Source: CAZEVY01 sp964515555 (GTDB taxonomy: Bacteria; Acidobacteriota; Terriglobia; Bryobacterales; Bryobacteraceae). Taken from it: a DNA stretch of 64,000 nucleotides. Made by a program: the position numbers and the translations under genes. This document shows positions 30,075-39,611 of this stretch, one piece after another. The notes beneath the pieces were generated by a model. The model saw only the letters and a list, made by a program, of their open reading frames with translations. It was not told the origin of the DNA and ran no database searches. Numbering within the stretch: position 1 is the first letter of the stretch; each line of letters opens with the position of its first letter. The stretch spans positions 62,001 to 126,000 of the forward strand of contig CAZEVY010000001.1 of the NCBI GenBank assembly GCA_964515555.1. The letters run 5' to 3'.

Positions 30075-33000
30075 TCAGAACTCGAATCGAAGCGTGAGCT
30101 GGACTGACCGCGAGTTGCTCTGGAACGCCGTCTCGGCGTTCTGGAACGCGGCGTTGCCCGGAATCAGATAATTCACCGCGGCGGTACGCGAGCGCCGGTC
30201 GATGGCGTCCGGGTAGCCGGGGGTGAACTGCGCATGGTTAAAGGCGTTGTACATCTCGGCCCGGAAGTCGACGCGCTTGCTCTCGTGGATGGAGAACTTC
30301 TTCATGAGCGAAATGTTCCAGTTGTTGATGCCCGGCAGCAGCCAGGTGTTGCGGCCGCCGTTGAGATACATCCCCGGACGCCCGCGCACGTAGAGCGCCG
30401 TCGGATCGCTGATCAGATAGCCGACTGTCGCGCCCGCCGTGTTCAGCAGCGCCGTGGTCTCGGAGCCCCGCCGGGGATCGCCGCCGGCGTTGTGGTAGAA
30501 GCGGTCGGCCGCCGGGTCGCCGTTGATGTTGGCGTCGAGCTGGCTCTGCGCCGTCGCCCACGTGCCCGACTCGGCGGTATAGGTCCCCGACACCGTATAG
30601 TTGCCCACCAGGTTCCGCATCAACCAGTTGGCGTGATTGCGCATCCAGGGCGTGTCGTAGACCCACGCCATCGTGAAGCGGTGACGATGGTCGAGCGCCG
30701 AGTGCGAGCGCTCGGGCCGCAGATTCTGGAAGTCCTGCGGACGCCGCGGCGTGATGGCCGTCGAGTTCAGCGCCGCCGTGGAATCGTCGATGTTGTGGCT
30801 CCAGGTGTAGGCGCCGGAGAAAAGCAGATTGCGCGAGTAGCGCTTGTTCACCTGCAAGGCCAGGCCGTGATAGGTCGAGTTGCCGCGCGGAAGGAACGTG
30901 GTGATCGCGGTGCGGAGTCCGCCGTTGAAAAAGGCGGGCACCGTCGATCCTCCGGCCAGCGCCTCGGTTTGCAACTGCGCCAGCGTCAGCGGGAGCCGGT
31001 CGAGTTCGGCTTGCGCCGGGCGCTGCGAGTACACAGGCAAGCTGCGGTTCTCGGTCACCACCGGCTGCCGGTTCATCTGCACCTGGATGGGAAGATGCAC
31101 GCCGCGCGATGCGAGGTAGCGCAGCTCCATGGTGTAGTCGCTCCACATTACGCGCTGCACGCCGAGGTTCCACTGGATGGAGTAGGGACGAAGCTGGTCG
31201 GGCACATACGAAGCGGTCAGCGCGCGCGCGCGGGCCGGATCGGTGATGGGCCGCGGCGTGCCGAGGATGCCGCCGCTGGCGAGGAAGCCCGGCTGATTGG
31301 CCGGCAGCTCCACGTGCGCGTCGATGGTGGTGAAATACTGCGGCGGCAGGGCGTTGGTGCCCAGGTTCTGATAGACCTGGTCGTAGCCCATGCTGAATCC
31401 GGCGCGCACCGACGTCTTCCCGTCGCGGCCGGGCGACCAGGCGATACCGAGCTTGGGCGCGAAGTCCTTCTTGGTCGCCCGCGGTTCGCGGAACTCGAGC
31501 ACGCCGGGCACGCTCGCCAGCGCGTTCAGCGACTGTTGCTTCGATCCGTACGGCACTTCGACGAACTCGTAGCGCAAGCCGAGATTCAGCGTGACGTTGT
31601 TGCGCACCCGGAAGTCGTCGTTGATGTAGGTATAGTGAGACAGCATGTTGCCCACGAACGGGAAGCCGCCGACGCTACGTTGCCCGAAAGTCGGCGTAAG
31701 GTCGAGGAGGTAGCGCTCGAGGTTGTTGTAGATGTAGTCGCCACGGTTGCGTTGCACGAAGAAGCTGACGCTGTTCTGCTTGCGGATGTCGTAGCCGAAC
31801 TTCAGCGTGTGGCGGCCCTTGATCCAGTTGATGTTGTCGGCCGCTTGCATGGTATTGATGACGCGGCTCTGCGGCGAACTGCCGTTGGGGCCGATCGTCA
31901 ACGCCAGATCCGTGAAACCGATGTTGGGGAACGAGTCCAGGCCGGGCAGCGTCGGGCGGTCGCTGACCACGAAGAGATTGGACTCGCGCAGGTAGCCGAG
32001 GCGCAGTTCGTTGGTCAGGTTCGCCGAGAAGCTGTGAAAGAGGCTCAGCGACGCCATGTGATTGCGTGAAGGGACCGGCTCGAAGAACGCTCCCAGGTTC
32101 GCGGTGGTGTCGATCTGGTCGATGCGGTAGTTCAGGTACCGCGCCCGGATCTGGGTGCGCTCAGAGAGATAGTAGTCGCTCGAGACCACCCAGTTGTGGC
32201 GATTCTCGTAGGCTGGCGCGGTTTCGCGAATGATGCCCAGAGGGATGGTCACGCCACTCACCACCGTGGTCTGTCCGGCCGGGGCCGAAGGGGCAGGAAC
32301 CCACTGTTTGAAGAAATCGATGTTGGCCTTGCGAAGGCCCGGAATGGCCTCGATCGCGCGGATTCCCTCGGCGGTGGGCGCGAAGCGGGCCGCGCCGGGC
32401 GTGGCGGCGGCGCCGATCGGCATGTACTCGTAGTTGCCGAAGAAGAACCACTTGTTGCGGATCGCCGGGCCGCCGAAGGAGCCGCCGAGGCGGTTGGCGT
32501 CCGAGCGCGGGTTGCTGCGGATGCCCTGGCGCGCGAACGCCTCGTCGACGGCGTTCAGGTTGCGGTTCTGGAAATACTCGTAGACCGCGCCGTGAAACTC
32601 ATTGCCTCCCATCTTCAGCACGGTGTTGAACTGGCCGCCCGTGGAGTGCCCGAACTCGGCGGAGAACTGGTTCTGCTGAAGCGTGAACTGGGCGACGGCC
32701 TCGTTCGACGGCCGCACCACCGGCCCGGTGATCGATTTGAAGTTATTGTCGACGCCCTCGATCATGAAGTTGTTGTTGGTGGGCCGCTGGCCGCCGACCG
32801 AGGGGCCCGAGCCGTAGCCCACGCCGCCCATCGACGAAACGCCGGCGCTCAGCAGGCTCAGGTTGAGCACTCCCATGCCGCCCGGCCCGCCGCCGCTGGG
32901 CAGCTCCAGCGCCGCGCGGCTCTCGAAGGTGTTGGTAATGCGCGCCGTGGTGGTGTCGATGGCCGCGGTGGCCTCGATGACCTCGACGGTCGTCGCGACG

Positions 33001-33344
33001 GCGCCGACGGCCATGGAAACATTCGCGGTCGAGGTGACGTTCAGCTCGATGGTGTGATTCTGCAGCGTGGTCGTCGTGAATCCCGCCGCCGAGGCGGTGA
33101 TCTTGTATCGCCCGACCGGTAGGTTGTTGAACCGGTACTGGCCGGTGGCGTCGGTCGTGGTCCTGGATCGTACACCGGTGGCGGCGTTCTCGATTTCGAC
33201 GGATGCGTTGGCGATGGCGGCGCCCGAGGGGTCGGTGACCGTCCCCACCAGGTTGCCGTCAGAGGCCTGGCTGAAGCCGGAAGGGGTGATCGCGAAAACA
33301 AGAAGAGCGGCCGCGAAGGCGCGAAGCGTTAGCCGTTGGATCAT
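30075..33344 (-). CDS. Oar-like TonB-dependent outer-membrane receptor
   Basis: 1089 residues. Signal peptide (MIQRLTLRAFAAALLVFAITPSGFSQA), then a carboxypeptidase-regulatory-like domain (about 28-110: LVGTVTDPSGAAIANASVEIEN; GQYRFNNLPVGRYKITASAAGF). The plug region has QRPTNNNFMIEGVDNN, followed by FSAEFGHSTGGQFNTVLKMGGNEFHG and a long beta-barrel ending in LTLRFEF with a C-terminal Phe, the outer-membrane insertion signal. This architecture is very abundant in Acidobacteriota and thought to import large glycans or peptides, or to act in adhesion as Oar does. Monocistronic; AT-rich promoter region at 33430-33555. Confidence 0.9.
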   Translation of the reverse strand: MIQRLTLRAFAAALLVFAITPSGFSQASDGNLVGTVTDPSGAAIANASVEIENAATGVRSRTTTDATGQYRFNNLPVGRYKITASAAGFTTTTLQNHTIELNVTSTANVSMAVGAVATTVEVIEATAAIDTTTARITNTFESRAALELPSGGGPGGMGVLNLSLLSAGVSSMGGVGYGSGPSVGGQRPTNNNFMIEGVDNNFKSITGPVVRPSNEAVAQFTLQQNQFSAEFGHSTGGQFNTVLKMGGNEFHGAVYEYFQNRNLNAVDEAFARQGIRSNPRSDANRLGGSFGGPAIRNKWFFFGNYEYMPIGAAATPGAARFAPTAEGIRAIEAIPGLRKANIDFFKQWVPAPSAPAGQTTVVSGVTIPLGIIRETAPAYENRHNWVVSSDYYLSERTQIRARYLNYRIDQIDTTANLGAFFEPVPSRNHMASLSLFHSFSANLTNELRLGYLRESNLFVVSDRPTLPGLDSFPNIGFTDLALTIGPNGSSPQSRVINTMQAADNINWIKGRHTLKFGYDIRKQNSVSFFVQRNRGDYIYNNLERYLLDLTPTFGQRSVGGFPFVGNMLSHYTYINDDFRVRNNVTLNLGLRYEFVEVPYGSKQQSLNALASVPGVLEFREPRATKKDFAPKLGIAWSPGRDGKTSVRAGFSMGYDQVYQNLGTNALPPQYFTTIDAHVELPANQPGFLASGGILGTPRPITDPARARALTASYVPDQLRPYSIQWNLGVQRVMWSDYTMELRYLASRGVHLPIQVQMNRQPVVTENRSLPVYSQRPAQAELDRLPLTLAQLQTEALAGGSTVPAFFNGGLRTAITTFLPRGNSTYHGLALQVNKRYSRNLLFSGAYTWSHNIDDSTAALNSTAITPRRPQDFQNLRPERSHSALDHRHRFTMAWVYDTPWMRNHANWLMRNLVGNYTVSGTYTAESGTWATAQSQLDANINGDPAADRFYHNAGGDPRRGSETTALLNTAGATVGYLISDPTALYVRGRPGMYLNGGRNTWLLPGINNWNISLMKKFSIHESKRVDFRAEMYNAFNHAQFTPGYPDAIDRRSRTAAVNYLIPGNAAFQNAETAFQSNSRSVQLTLRFEF

Positions 33345-33457
33345 GACGCAACTCCCATGAGATCTCCCGGCGCGCTTTCGCCTCGCCGGGGCGCCCTTTC
33401 CCCAACATCCATCCAGGAACGTGACGGGTTCTTATCCCGAAGCTAACTTGCGATCAG

Positions 33458-33496
33458 TGTAACACCGGTCCGGTGGAACTGCGCACTAATGTTACA
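33458..33496. promoter_or_regulatory. Nested inverted repeats upstream of the TonB receptor
   Basis: In the AT-rich upstream region of the minus-strand receptor gene, TGTAACA (33458-33464) and TGTTACA (33490-33496) form an inverted pair. Between them CACCGG-T-CCGGTG (33463-33475) is a perfect palindrome. A minus-strand TACACT at this place could be a -10. Could be an operator or a 5'-UTR hairpin. The rest of 33345-33555 shows no gene. Confidence 0.4.
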
Positions 33497-33555
33497 TGTG
33501 CCGCATCGATTAACGACACAATTGCAACAAATATTTCTGATATTAACGACTGGGT

Positions 33556-34416
33556 TTACTTAGGAAACAACTTGCCGAGTTCCTCGGGGCTCACGCGGCG
33601 TCCGTACTCGCAGATCTCGAAGGACTCCGAGTACACGACCTTGGCCGCGGCCTCCGCGCCGTAGCGCGCGGCTAGCATCTTGCGAGCCGCTTCCGAGACC
33701 GGCTGGATGCGCTGTTTGCGGATGAACTGCTTGCGCGCGGCCGGATCCTTGGGCACCTCGGCCAGGCGGTCGTCGACCCACGGCAGCCACTCGTAGAACT
33801 GCGAGGTGTGGGCGTCCAGGCCGTCGGCCTTTCGCTCCCAGACGTCGTCGATCGCCACCACGACGTCGGGCCGGAACGGGGCGGGCTTCTGGAAGCCGTC
33901 GTGGTAGTAGAGGAAAATCGGGCTGCGGCGCAGAGCCGGCACGTCGGGCGTGACGTTGGGCACCTGCACCATGTAGGCGGCGTCCTGGACCAGCACGCCC
34001 GTGTAGCGGTGGTCGGGGTGGTAGTCGTTGGGACGCGGCGCCAGCACGATGTCGGCGTTCCAGCGCCGGATGGCGCGGATGATCTGGCGGCGGATTTCCA
34101 GATTCGGCGTCAGCTCGCCGTCGTGGTTGTCGAGCACTTCGTACTCGGCGATACCGAGCCGCTTGGCTGACTCCTGGGTCTCCAGATAGCGCCGCTTGGC
34201 GAGAATGCCGCCGCCCATCTCGTGATGGCCGGCGTCGCCATTGGTCACCGAGAGAAACTTGACGGCGTGGCCGGCCTTGGCGAACTTGATGGCTGTGCCG
34301 CCGAACTTGATGTCGCAGTCGTCCGGATGCGCGCCGATGGCGATGACGCGCAAACGCCCCTGCTGGGCGAAGATCAGCGGCGTGGCCGCGAGGAGTAACA
34401 GAGCCTTCCTGAACAT
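33556..34416 (-). CDS. Exported PIG-L-family deacetylase
   Basis: 286 residues from ATG 34414-34416, which starts a signal peptide (MFRKALLLLAATPLIFAQQ). PIG-L/LmbE motifs: VIAIGAHPDDCDIKFGGT (about 24-41) with the zinc-binding HPDD, and APRPNDYHPDHRYTG with the third His. Removes acetyl groups from N-acetylglucosaminyl-type substrates, here outside the cytoplasm. Follows the flippase-like gene by 17 bp. Confidence 0.85.
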   Translation of the reverse strand: MFRKALLLLAATPLIFAQQGRLRVIAIGAHPDDCDIKFGGTAIKFAKAGHAVKFLSVTNGDAGHHEMGGGILAKRRYLETQESAKRLGIAEYEVLDNHDGELTPNLEIRRQIIRAIRRWNADIVLAPRPNDYHPDHRYTGVLVQDAAYMVQVPNVTPDVPALRRSPIFLYYHDGFQKPAPFRPDVVVAIDDVWERKADGLDAHTSQFYEWLPWVDDRLAEVPKDPAARKQFIRKQRIQPVSEAARKMLAARYGAEAAAKVVYSESFEICEYGRRVSPEELGKLFPK

Positions 34417-34433
34417 GGCGACATTATGCCACG

Positions 34434-35435
34434 TCAGGCCGGCGGCGGCGTGTTCATTTGATCCTCGGCCGCCTGCCGCAGATCGCCGAGCCGCATGCGC
34501 GTCGCCAGCAGCGCGATGAAGCCCGCCAGCCACAAGGGCACGGTGACGACGAAGAAGAGCAGCGTCGCGAAGCCCGTCGCCTCAGGGCGGTCCACGCCAC
34601 ACAGCTTGAGTCCGAGAATCGTCAGCAACTGCACGGACCCGACGTTGCCGGGCGCCTGCGGCGGCACGCTGCCCAGACGCAGAATGATCAGCACCACCGC
34701 CGCCGACCATCCGCCGAGATGCATCCCGTAGGCCTGCATCAGCGCCCAGATCGGCACGATCTGCAAGGCCAGGTACGCCAGGCTCAATACCACCACCGCG
34801 ACGAATCCCGGACGCCGCCCCATGGCGTGGACGCCCTCGACGACGTCCCAGAGCTTCCCTGCCCACCGGCTGCCCTCGACCATCTTGTGCGCGTGACCCT
34901 TGCGGACGATCGCATAGGCCAGCAGCGCCGCCAGCACCAGCAGGATCAGGGCCAGAGCGCGGCTGCCGTCCTCGAACCAGCGGGGCAGGTCGAAAAACTG
35001 TCCGACGACGGCGACGCCGAGGATCAGCCAGAAGCCGTCGACCACGCGCTCCATGATCGCCGAAGAAATGACCACGGGAAGCGGGAGGCGCCCCCATCGG
35101 CTGACCAGGTAGCAGCGGATCACCTCGCCGGTGCGCAGCGGCAGCACCTCGTTGGCGAACAGTCCGATGTAGACCGCCTGAATCGTGCGCGCGCGAGTGA
35201 TCTTCGAGAGCGGCCGCAGCAGCAGGTGCCACCGCCAGCCCTGGCAGCAGTAGACGGCGAGGTCGCCCGCGACCGCCAGCGACACCCAGCGCCAGTCGGT
35301 CGCCGCCAGGCGCGGCAGTTGCGAGCGCCAGTCGAATCCGCGGTAGACCCAGATCAGGCAGCCGATGGCGACGGCGTATCCTACGAGGGGTAACAACCAG
35401 GAGCGAGACCCTGAGCGAGAGGCGGTGTGCGCCAA
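34434..35435 (-). CDS. Lysylphosphatidylglycerol-synthase-TM/UPF0104 membrane protein
   Basis: 333 residues if TTG 35433-35435 (LAHTASRSGSRSW) is the start. A GTG at 35471 would add 12 residues but would overlap the divergent gene's start. About eight membrane helices; typical family segments are GLFANEVLPLRTGEVIRCYLVSRWG and LRLGSVPPQAPGNVGSVQLLTILGL. Homologues flip or transport lipids or act in glycolipid pathways (AglD, MprF membrane domain). Probably co-transcribed with the PIG-L deacetylase, suggesting envelope lipid or sugar work. Confidence 0.75.
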   Translation of the reverse strand: MAHTASRSGSRSWLLPLVGYAVAIGCLIWVYRGFDWRSQLPRLAATDWRWVSLAVAGDLAVYCCQGWRWHLLLRPLSKITRARTIQAVYIGLFANEVLPLRTGEVIRCYLVSRWGRLPLPVVISSAIMERVVDGFWLILGVAVVGQFFDLPRWFEDGSRALALILLVLAALLAYAIVRKGHAHKMVEGSRWAGKLWDVVEGVHAMGRRPGFVAVVVLSLAYLALQIVPIWALMQAYGMHLGGWSAAVVLIILRLGSVPPQAPGNVGSVQLLTILGLKLCGVDRPEATGFATLLFFVVTVPLWLAGFIALLATRMRLGDLRQAAEDQMNTPPPA

Positions 35436-35458
35436 CCGACCATCATATAATTGTTGGC

Positions 35459-37780
35459 TTGACCCGCACACTGGAACGCGTCGCGGTGCTCGGCGCCGGC
35501 ACCATGGGATCGCGCATCGCGGCGCATTTCGCCAACGCCGGCGTCCCCGCGCTGCTGCTCGATATCGTCGCCCCGGGCGCCCCCGACCGCAGCGCCGCCG
35601 CCCGCAAGGGAATCGAGAACGCGCTGCGCCAGAAGCCCGGCGCCTTCTACACGGATGCGCTCGCCGCGCGCGTCACCCCGGGAAACTTCGACGACCACCT
35701 GGACGACATCGCGCATTGCGACTGGGTGATCGAGGCCGTCACCGAGAATCTCGAGATCAAGCGGGCCTTGTGGCGCAAGGTCGAACTGGCGCGGAAGCCC
35801 GACTCGATTCTCTCCACCAACACGAGCGGCATTCCCCTGGCGAGCATCGCCGAGGGTTTTTCTCCGGAATTCCGGCGGGATTTTCTGGGAACTCACTTCT
35901 TTAATCCGCCGCGATACCTGCGGCTGGTCGAGGTCATCCCGACGCCGTATACGGATCCGCCCGTGGCCGACTTCGTGACCGGTTTCTGCGAACGCCGTCT
36001 CGGCAAGGGCGTCGTGCTTTGCAAGGACACGCCCAACTTCATCGCCAACCGGATCGGCAGCTTCTTCGGCGGCACCATCGGCGCCATCATGATGGCGGAC
36101 GACTACACCGTCGAGGAGGTCGACGCGCTCACCGGCCCGCTCATCGGGCTGCCCAACAGCGCGACGTTCCGGCTTCTCGACATCGTCGGCATCGACGTCT
36201 GGGACCTGGTCGGCGGGAACCTGCATCGCAACGCGCCGGGCGATCCCTGGCGCGAGCGGTTCCTCTCGCCGCCCTTCATGCAGAAGATGCTGGCGCGCAA
36301 ATGGCTCGGCGAGAAATCGGGCCAGGGTTTCTACCGCCGCGTGGGGCAGGGCGCGGATCGCAAGATCGAGGCCATCGACTGGAAGACACTCGAGTATCAC
36401 GCGGCGCGCAAGGCGGGCTTTCCGGAGACGGAAGCCGCGCGCAACATCGAGGATCTCGGCGAGCGCCTGCGCGCGCTGGTCTCCGCGCCGGGCCGCGCGG
36501 GCTCGTTCCTGTGGAAGCTGTTCCGCGACCTGCTGGTTTACGCCGCCGAGCGCGTGCCGGAGATTTCCGACCGCATCGTCGAAATCGATCGGGCCCTGCG
36601 CTGGGGCTACGCGCACAAGCTCGGCCCCTTCGAACTGTGGGACGCGCTGGGATTCGCCGCCACCGCGCGCCGCATCGAGGCCGACGGCCTGGAGTTGCCC
36701 GCCTCGGTGCGGTCGATGCTCGGCAGCGGCGTCCAGTCGTTCTACCGGGAGTCGGGCCCGCGGACGGAGTACTTCGATCTCGCCGGGGACGGCTACGCGG
36801 CCATCGAACGGACGCCGGGTGTCGTGGCGTTATCGGAGGCGAAGCGATCGGGTGGTATAGTCCGGCGCAACCCGGGCGCATCGCTGCTGGATATCGGCGA
36901 CGGCGTGCTGTGCCTGGAGTTCCACAGCAAGATGAACGCGCTCGGCGAGGACGCCATCGCCATGGCGCACGCGGCGCTCGAGGAGACCGCGCGGAACTTC
37001 CAGGCGCTGGTGATCGCCAACGAGAGCGATAACTTCAGCGTGGGCGCCAATCTCGTGATGGTGCTGCTGGCGGCGCAGGAGGGCGACTGGGACGAGCTCG
37101 GCGCGGCCGTCCACCGCTTTCAGCACGTCAACCAGGCGATCAAGTATTCGCCGCGTCCCGTCGTCGCGGCGCCGCACGCGCAGACGCTCGGGGGCGGCGC
37201 CGAGATCGTGCTGCACTCGGCGCGCGTGCAGGCCTCGGCGGAGCTGTACATGGGACTGGTGGAAACCGGTGTGGGTCTGATTCCCGGCGGCGGCGGCTGC
37301 AAAGAGCTGCTGGCGAAGCTGAAGGACCCGCGGCGCGTCTTCGAACTGATCGGGTACGCGAAGGTGTCGTCGAGCGCGGAGAACGCGCGCGAGCTGGGAC
37401 TGATCGGCCGCGGCGCGGGAATCACAATGAACCCCGCGCGCCGGATCGGCGACGCCAAGGCGGTCGCGCTGGCGCTGGCGCCGGGCTACGCGCCGCCCGC
37501 GCCGGAGACTGTCGCGGTGGCGGGCGACGCCGGCTTCGCGATACTCAAGATGGGCGCGTGGCTGGCGCGGCAGGCCGAGTACATTTCCGATCACGACATG
37601 GCGGTCGCCGAAAGGCTCGCGCACGTCCTGAGCGGCGGCCGGCTGACCGGCGCGCAAAACGTCTCCGAGCAGTATCTTCTCGACCTGGAGCGCGAGGCGT
37701 TTCTTTCCCTGTGCGGCATGCCGCGCACCCAGGAGCGCATGGCGCACACGCTGAAGACCGGCAAGCCGCTGCGCAACTGA
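35459..37780 (+). CDS. Fused 3-hydroxyacyl-CoA dehydrogenase/enoyl-CoA hydratase (FadN-like)
   Basis: 773 residues from TTG 35459. N-terminal Rossmann domain RVAVLGAGTMGSRIAAHFANAG, then SNTSGIPLASIAEGF and HFFNPPRYLRLVEVIPT (HADH substrate/NAD site) and KDTPNFIANRIGSFF. A second HADH C-terminal half with WGYAHKLGPFELWDALGF follows. The last third is a crotonase: LEFHSKMNALGEDAIAMAHAAL, NFSVGANLVMVL, LGGGAEIVLHSARVQASAELYMGLVETGVGLIPGGGGCKELL. The order HADH-then-ECH is that of Bacillus FadN. Catalyses two steps of fatty-acid beta-oxidation. No thiolase or acyl-CoA dehydrogenase lies next to it. Confidence 0.88.
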   Translation: MTRTLERVAVLGAGTMGSRIAAHFANAGVPALLLDIVAPGAPDRSAAARKGIENALRQKPGAFYTDALAARVTPGNFDDHLDDIAHCDWVIEAVTENLEIKRALWRKVELARKPDSILSTNTSGIPLASIAEGFSPEFRRDFLGTHFFNPPRYLRLVEVIPTPYTDPPVADFVTGFCERRLGKGVVLCKDTPNFIANRIGSFFGGTIGAIMMADDYTVEEVDALTGPLIGLPNSATFRLLDIVGIDVWDLVGGNLHRNAPGDPWRERFLSPPFMQKMLARKWLGEKSGQGFYRRVGQGADRKIEAIDWKTLEYHAARKAGFPETEAARNIEDLGERLRALVSAPGRAGSFLWKLFRDLLVYAAERVPEISDRIVEIDRALRWGYAHKLGPFELWDALGFAATARRIEADGLELPASVRSMLGSGVQSFYRESGPRTEYFDLAGDGYAAIERTPGVVALSEAKRSGGIVRRNPGASLLDIGDGVLCLEFHSKMNALGEDAIAMAHAALEETARNFQALVIANESDNFSVGANLVMVLLAAQEGDWDELGAAVHRFQHVNQAIKYSPRPVVAAPHAQTLGGGAEIVLHSARVQASAELYMGLVETGVGLIPGGGGCKELLAKLKDPRRVFELIGYAKVSSSAENARELGLIGRGAGITMNPARRIGDAKAVALALAPGYAPPAPETVAVAGDAGFAILKMGAWLARQAEYISDHDMAVAERLAHVLSGGRLTGAQNVSEQYLLDLEREAFLSLCGMPRTQERMAHTLKTGKPLRN

Positions 37781-37791
37781 CGCGGCGACTC

Positions 37792-38733
37792 CTACGACCC
37801 GCGCTTCAGCATCTCCAGCACGAACCGGTCGCGGCGCGCCTTCACGGCCTCGGCGTCCTTCTTCGTCCAGTCGTGAAATCCGCGACCCGATTTCGCCCCC
37901 AGCTCTCCGCGCGCGACCTTCTCGCGCAGCAGGGGCGGGGCCGTCGTGCCGTTATACAGATCCGTGGCGACGTAGTCGGCGATGCTCAACACCATGTCCA
38001 GCCCGACGATGTCCTGGTGCTCGAAAATCCCGTACACCGGCAGGCGCAGGCCGAAGCCCTTCATCGCCGCCAGGTCGACGTCCTCGGCGTCGGCGATGCC
38101 CTCGGCGACGATGTGAATCGCCTCCCGCACCAGCGCGCCTTGCAGCCGGTTGCCGAGCTGGCCGGGGGTGTCGCGCTTGACCATCACCGGCGTCTTGCCG
38201 CAGTGAGCCAACAGCGCGTGCACGCGCGCGGCGATCTCCGGGTCGGTCTTCTCGCCGCGCACCACTTCGACCAGCGGCATCAGATGCGGCGGGTTCCAGA
38301 AGTGAGTCGTCAGCACGCGCTCGGGCCTGCGGCAGCGTTCGGCGATGGCGGTGATACTCAGGCCGCTGGTGTTCGACGCCAGCACCGCGTGCGCCGGCGC
38401 GACCCGATCGAGCCGCTCGAACAGATCCTGCTTGAAGGCCATGTTCTCCGGCGCCGACTCGATCACCAGGTCGGCCGACGCAGCCGCCGCGTCCTGGTCC
38501 GCCGAGGCTGACAACCGCTCGCCCGCCGCGCGCGCGGCATCGGCCGGGACCAGGCCGTTATCGGAGAGCACCGCGAGCGCCCGCCGCGCCCTCTCGAGCC
38601 CCTGCGCCGACGATGCCGCGGTGCGGCCCAAGATGGTCGCCTGAAGGCCGCCAAGCGCCAGGGTCACGGCGATCCCCGGCCCCATCATCCCCGTGCCGAT
38701 GACGGCGGCGTGCTCCCAGTTGTTCGACGCCAT
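37792..38733 (-). CDS. 3-hydroxyacyl-CoA dehydrogenase, single-domain
   Basis: 313 residues. AAVIGTGMMGPGIAVTLALGG (NAD site, about 9-29), ADLVIESAPENMAFKQDLFERLD, LASNTSGLSITAIAERC, HFWNPPHLMPLVEVVRG with the catalytic His, and KRDTPGQLGNRLQGALVREA. Short-chain hydroxyacyl-CoA dehydrogenase type, alternatively a 3-hydroxybutyryl-CoA or carnitine dehydrogenase. Convergent with the FadN-like gene (11 bp). The upstream neighbour on the same strand ends 3 bp before its start. Confidence 0.85.
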   Translation of the reverse strand: MASNNWEHAAVIGTGMMGPGIAVTLALGGLQATILGRTAASSAQGLERARRALAVLSDNGLVPADAARAAGERLSASADQDAAAASADLVIESAPENMAFKQDLFERLDRVAPAHAVLASNTSGLSITAIAERCRRPERVLTTHFWNPPHLMPLVEVVRGEKTDPEIAARVHALLAHCGKTPVMVKRDTPGQLGNRLQGALVREAIHIVAEGIADAEDVDLAAMKGFGLRLPVYGIFEHQDIVGLDMVLSIADYVATDLYNGTTAPPLLREKVARGELGAKSGRGFHDWTKKDAEAVKARRDRFVLEMLKRGS

Positions 38734-38736
38734 GAC

Positions 38737-39555
38737 TTACTTGCGCGGCAGGTAACTGTACAGCACCTCGGCCTCGCCCTTCGCCGCGGCTTCTTTCTCG
38801 AAGAACTGAACGATGATGTCGCGGCGCGCCAGCAGGCCGTCGATCTGCATCGAGTTCAGGTAGCCCTTCATGGCCTTGTTCAGGTCGGCCTTGTTGAGCT
38901 CCTTCATCTTGGCGAGGAGGTGCTTGTCGCACTTGGAGAGCTGCTTGGGATTGCGCAGCGTCTTGGCCTGGCGGAAGCCGCGCGTGTGGTCGATCATCCA
39001 GATGTCCCAGTCCTTGGTGATGACCAGGTTCCCCAGGTTGCGGTCGGTGTTGAAGATCAGTTCGTCGAAGACGCGCACCACCTGCATCTGCTTGTTCCAC
39101 GCCTCCGGGTTGGGCGGCTGGACGTTTTTCTGATAGCGCTCCTTCTCGGTCATCAAGGCGTTGTCCACCCACCAGGTGACTGAGGCCGACGTCCCGCCCA
39201 CGCGGCGGTCCACCGACATCGGGATCATGCCGATATCGAGCATGCGATCGAGCACGTAGCCGGCGATGTTGAACTTGTAGCTGTCCATGAAGTTCAGTTC
39301 GGAGCCGGAGGGCGAGTTGAATACCGGCTTGAACTCATTGACTGTCTGGACGTGCGCGTCGTGCGTCAACGTCCCATCGCTGAGGACGGCCTTCCGCGAG
39401 TTGGTGATTCCCTCCGACAGCTCCTTGGACGAAACCACTTTCGCGGTCTTGAGGAACTTCTCCATCGTCGCCGGATCGGGCGGCGCCTGGGCCAGCAGCA
39501 GAAAGGGCGCCAGTAGGGCGCCGGAGCGAATCAACATTCGGTTTCGACGATGCAT
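38737..39555 (-). CDS. Exported kinase-like protein of unknown function
   Basis: 272 residues from ATG 39553-39555, chosen for AAGGA just upstream; an in-frame ATG at 39580-39582 is less likely. Signal peptide (MLIRSGALLAPFLLLAQA). The core has VFDELIFNTDRNLGNLVITKDW (about 162-183) followed by WMIDHTRGFRQ. This arrangement of Asp-Arg-N-x-x-N and then I-D-H/N resembles the catalytic and metal-binding loops of FAM20C/HipA/PI-kinase-like folds. A full glycine loop is not obvious. An exported protein or glycan kinase is plausible but unproven. It lies directly before the 3-HADH gene on the same strand. Confidence 0.6.
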   Translation of the reverse strand: MHRRNRMLIRSGALLAPFLLLAQAPPDPATMEKFLKTAKVVSSKELSEGITNSRKAVLSDGTLTHDAHVQTVNEFKPVFNSPSGSELNFMDSYKFNIAGYVLDRMLDIGMIPMSVDRRVGGTSASVTWWVDNALMTEKERYQKNVQPPNPEAWNKQMQVVRVFDELIFNTDRNLGNLVITKDWDIWMIDHTRGFRQAKTLRNPKQLSKCDKHLLAKMKELNKADLNKAMKGYLNSMQIDGLLARRDIIVQFFEKEAAAKGEAEVLYSYLPRK

Positions 39556-39611
39556 GAGATTCCTTTCCCGTCTATAGAGCATACACCGGTTTTCGAGAGC
39601 CTTGGCCGGAA

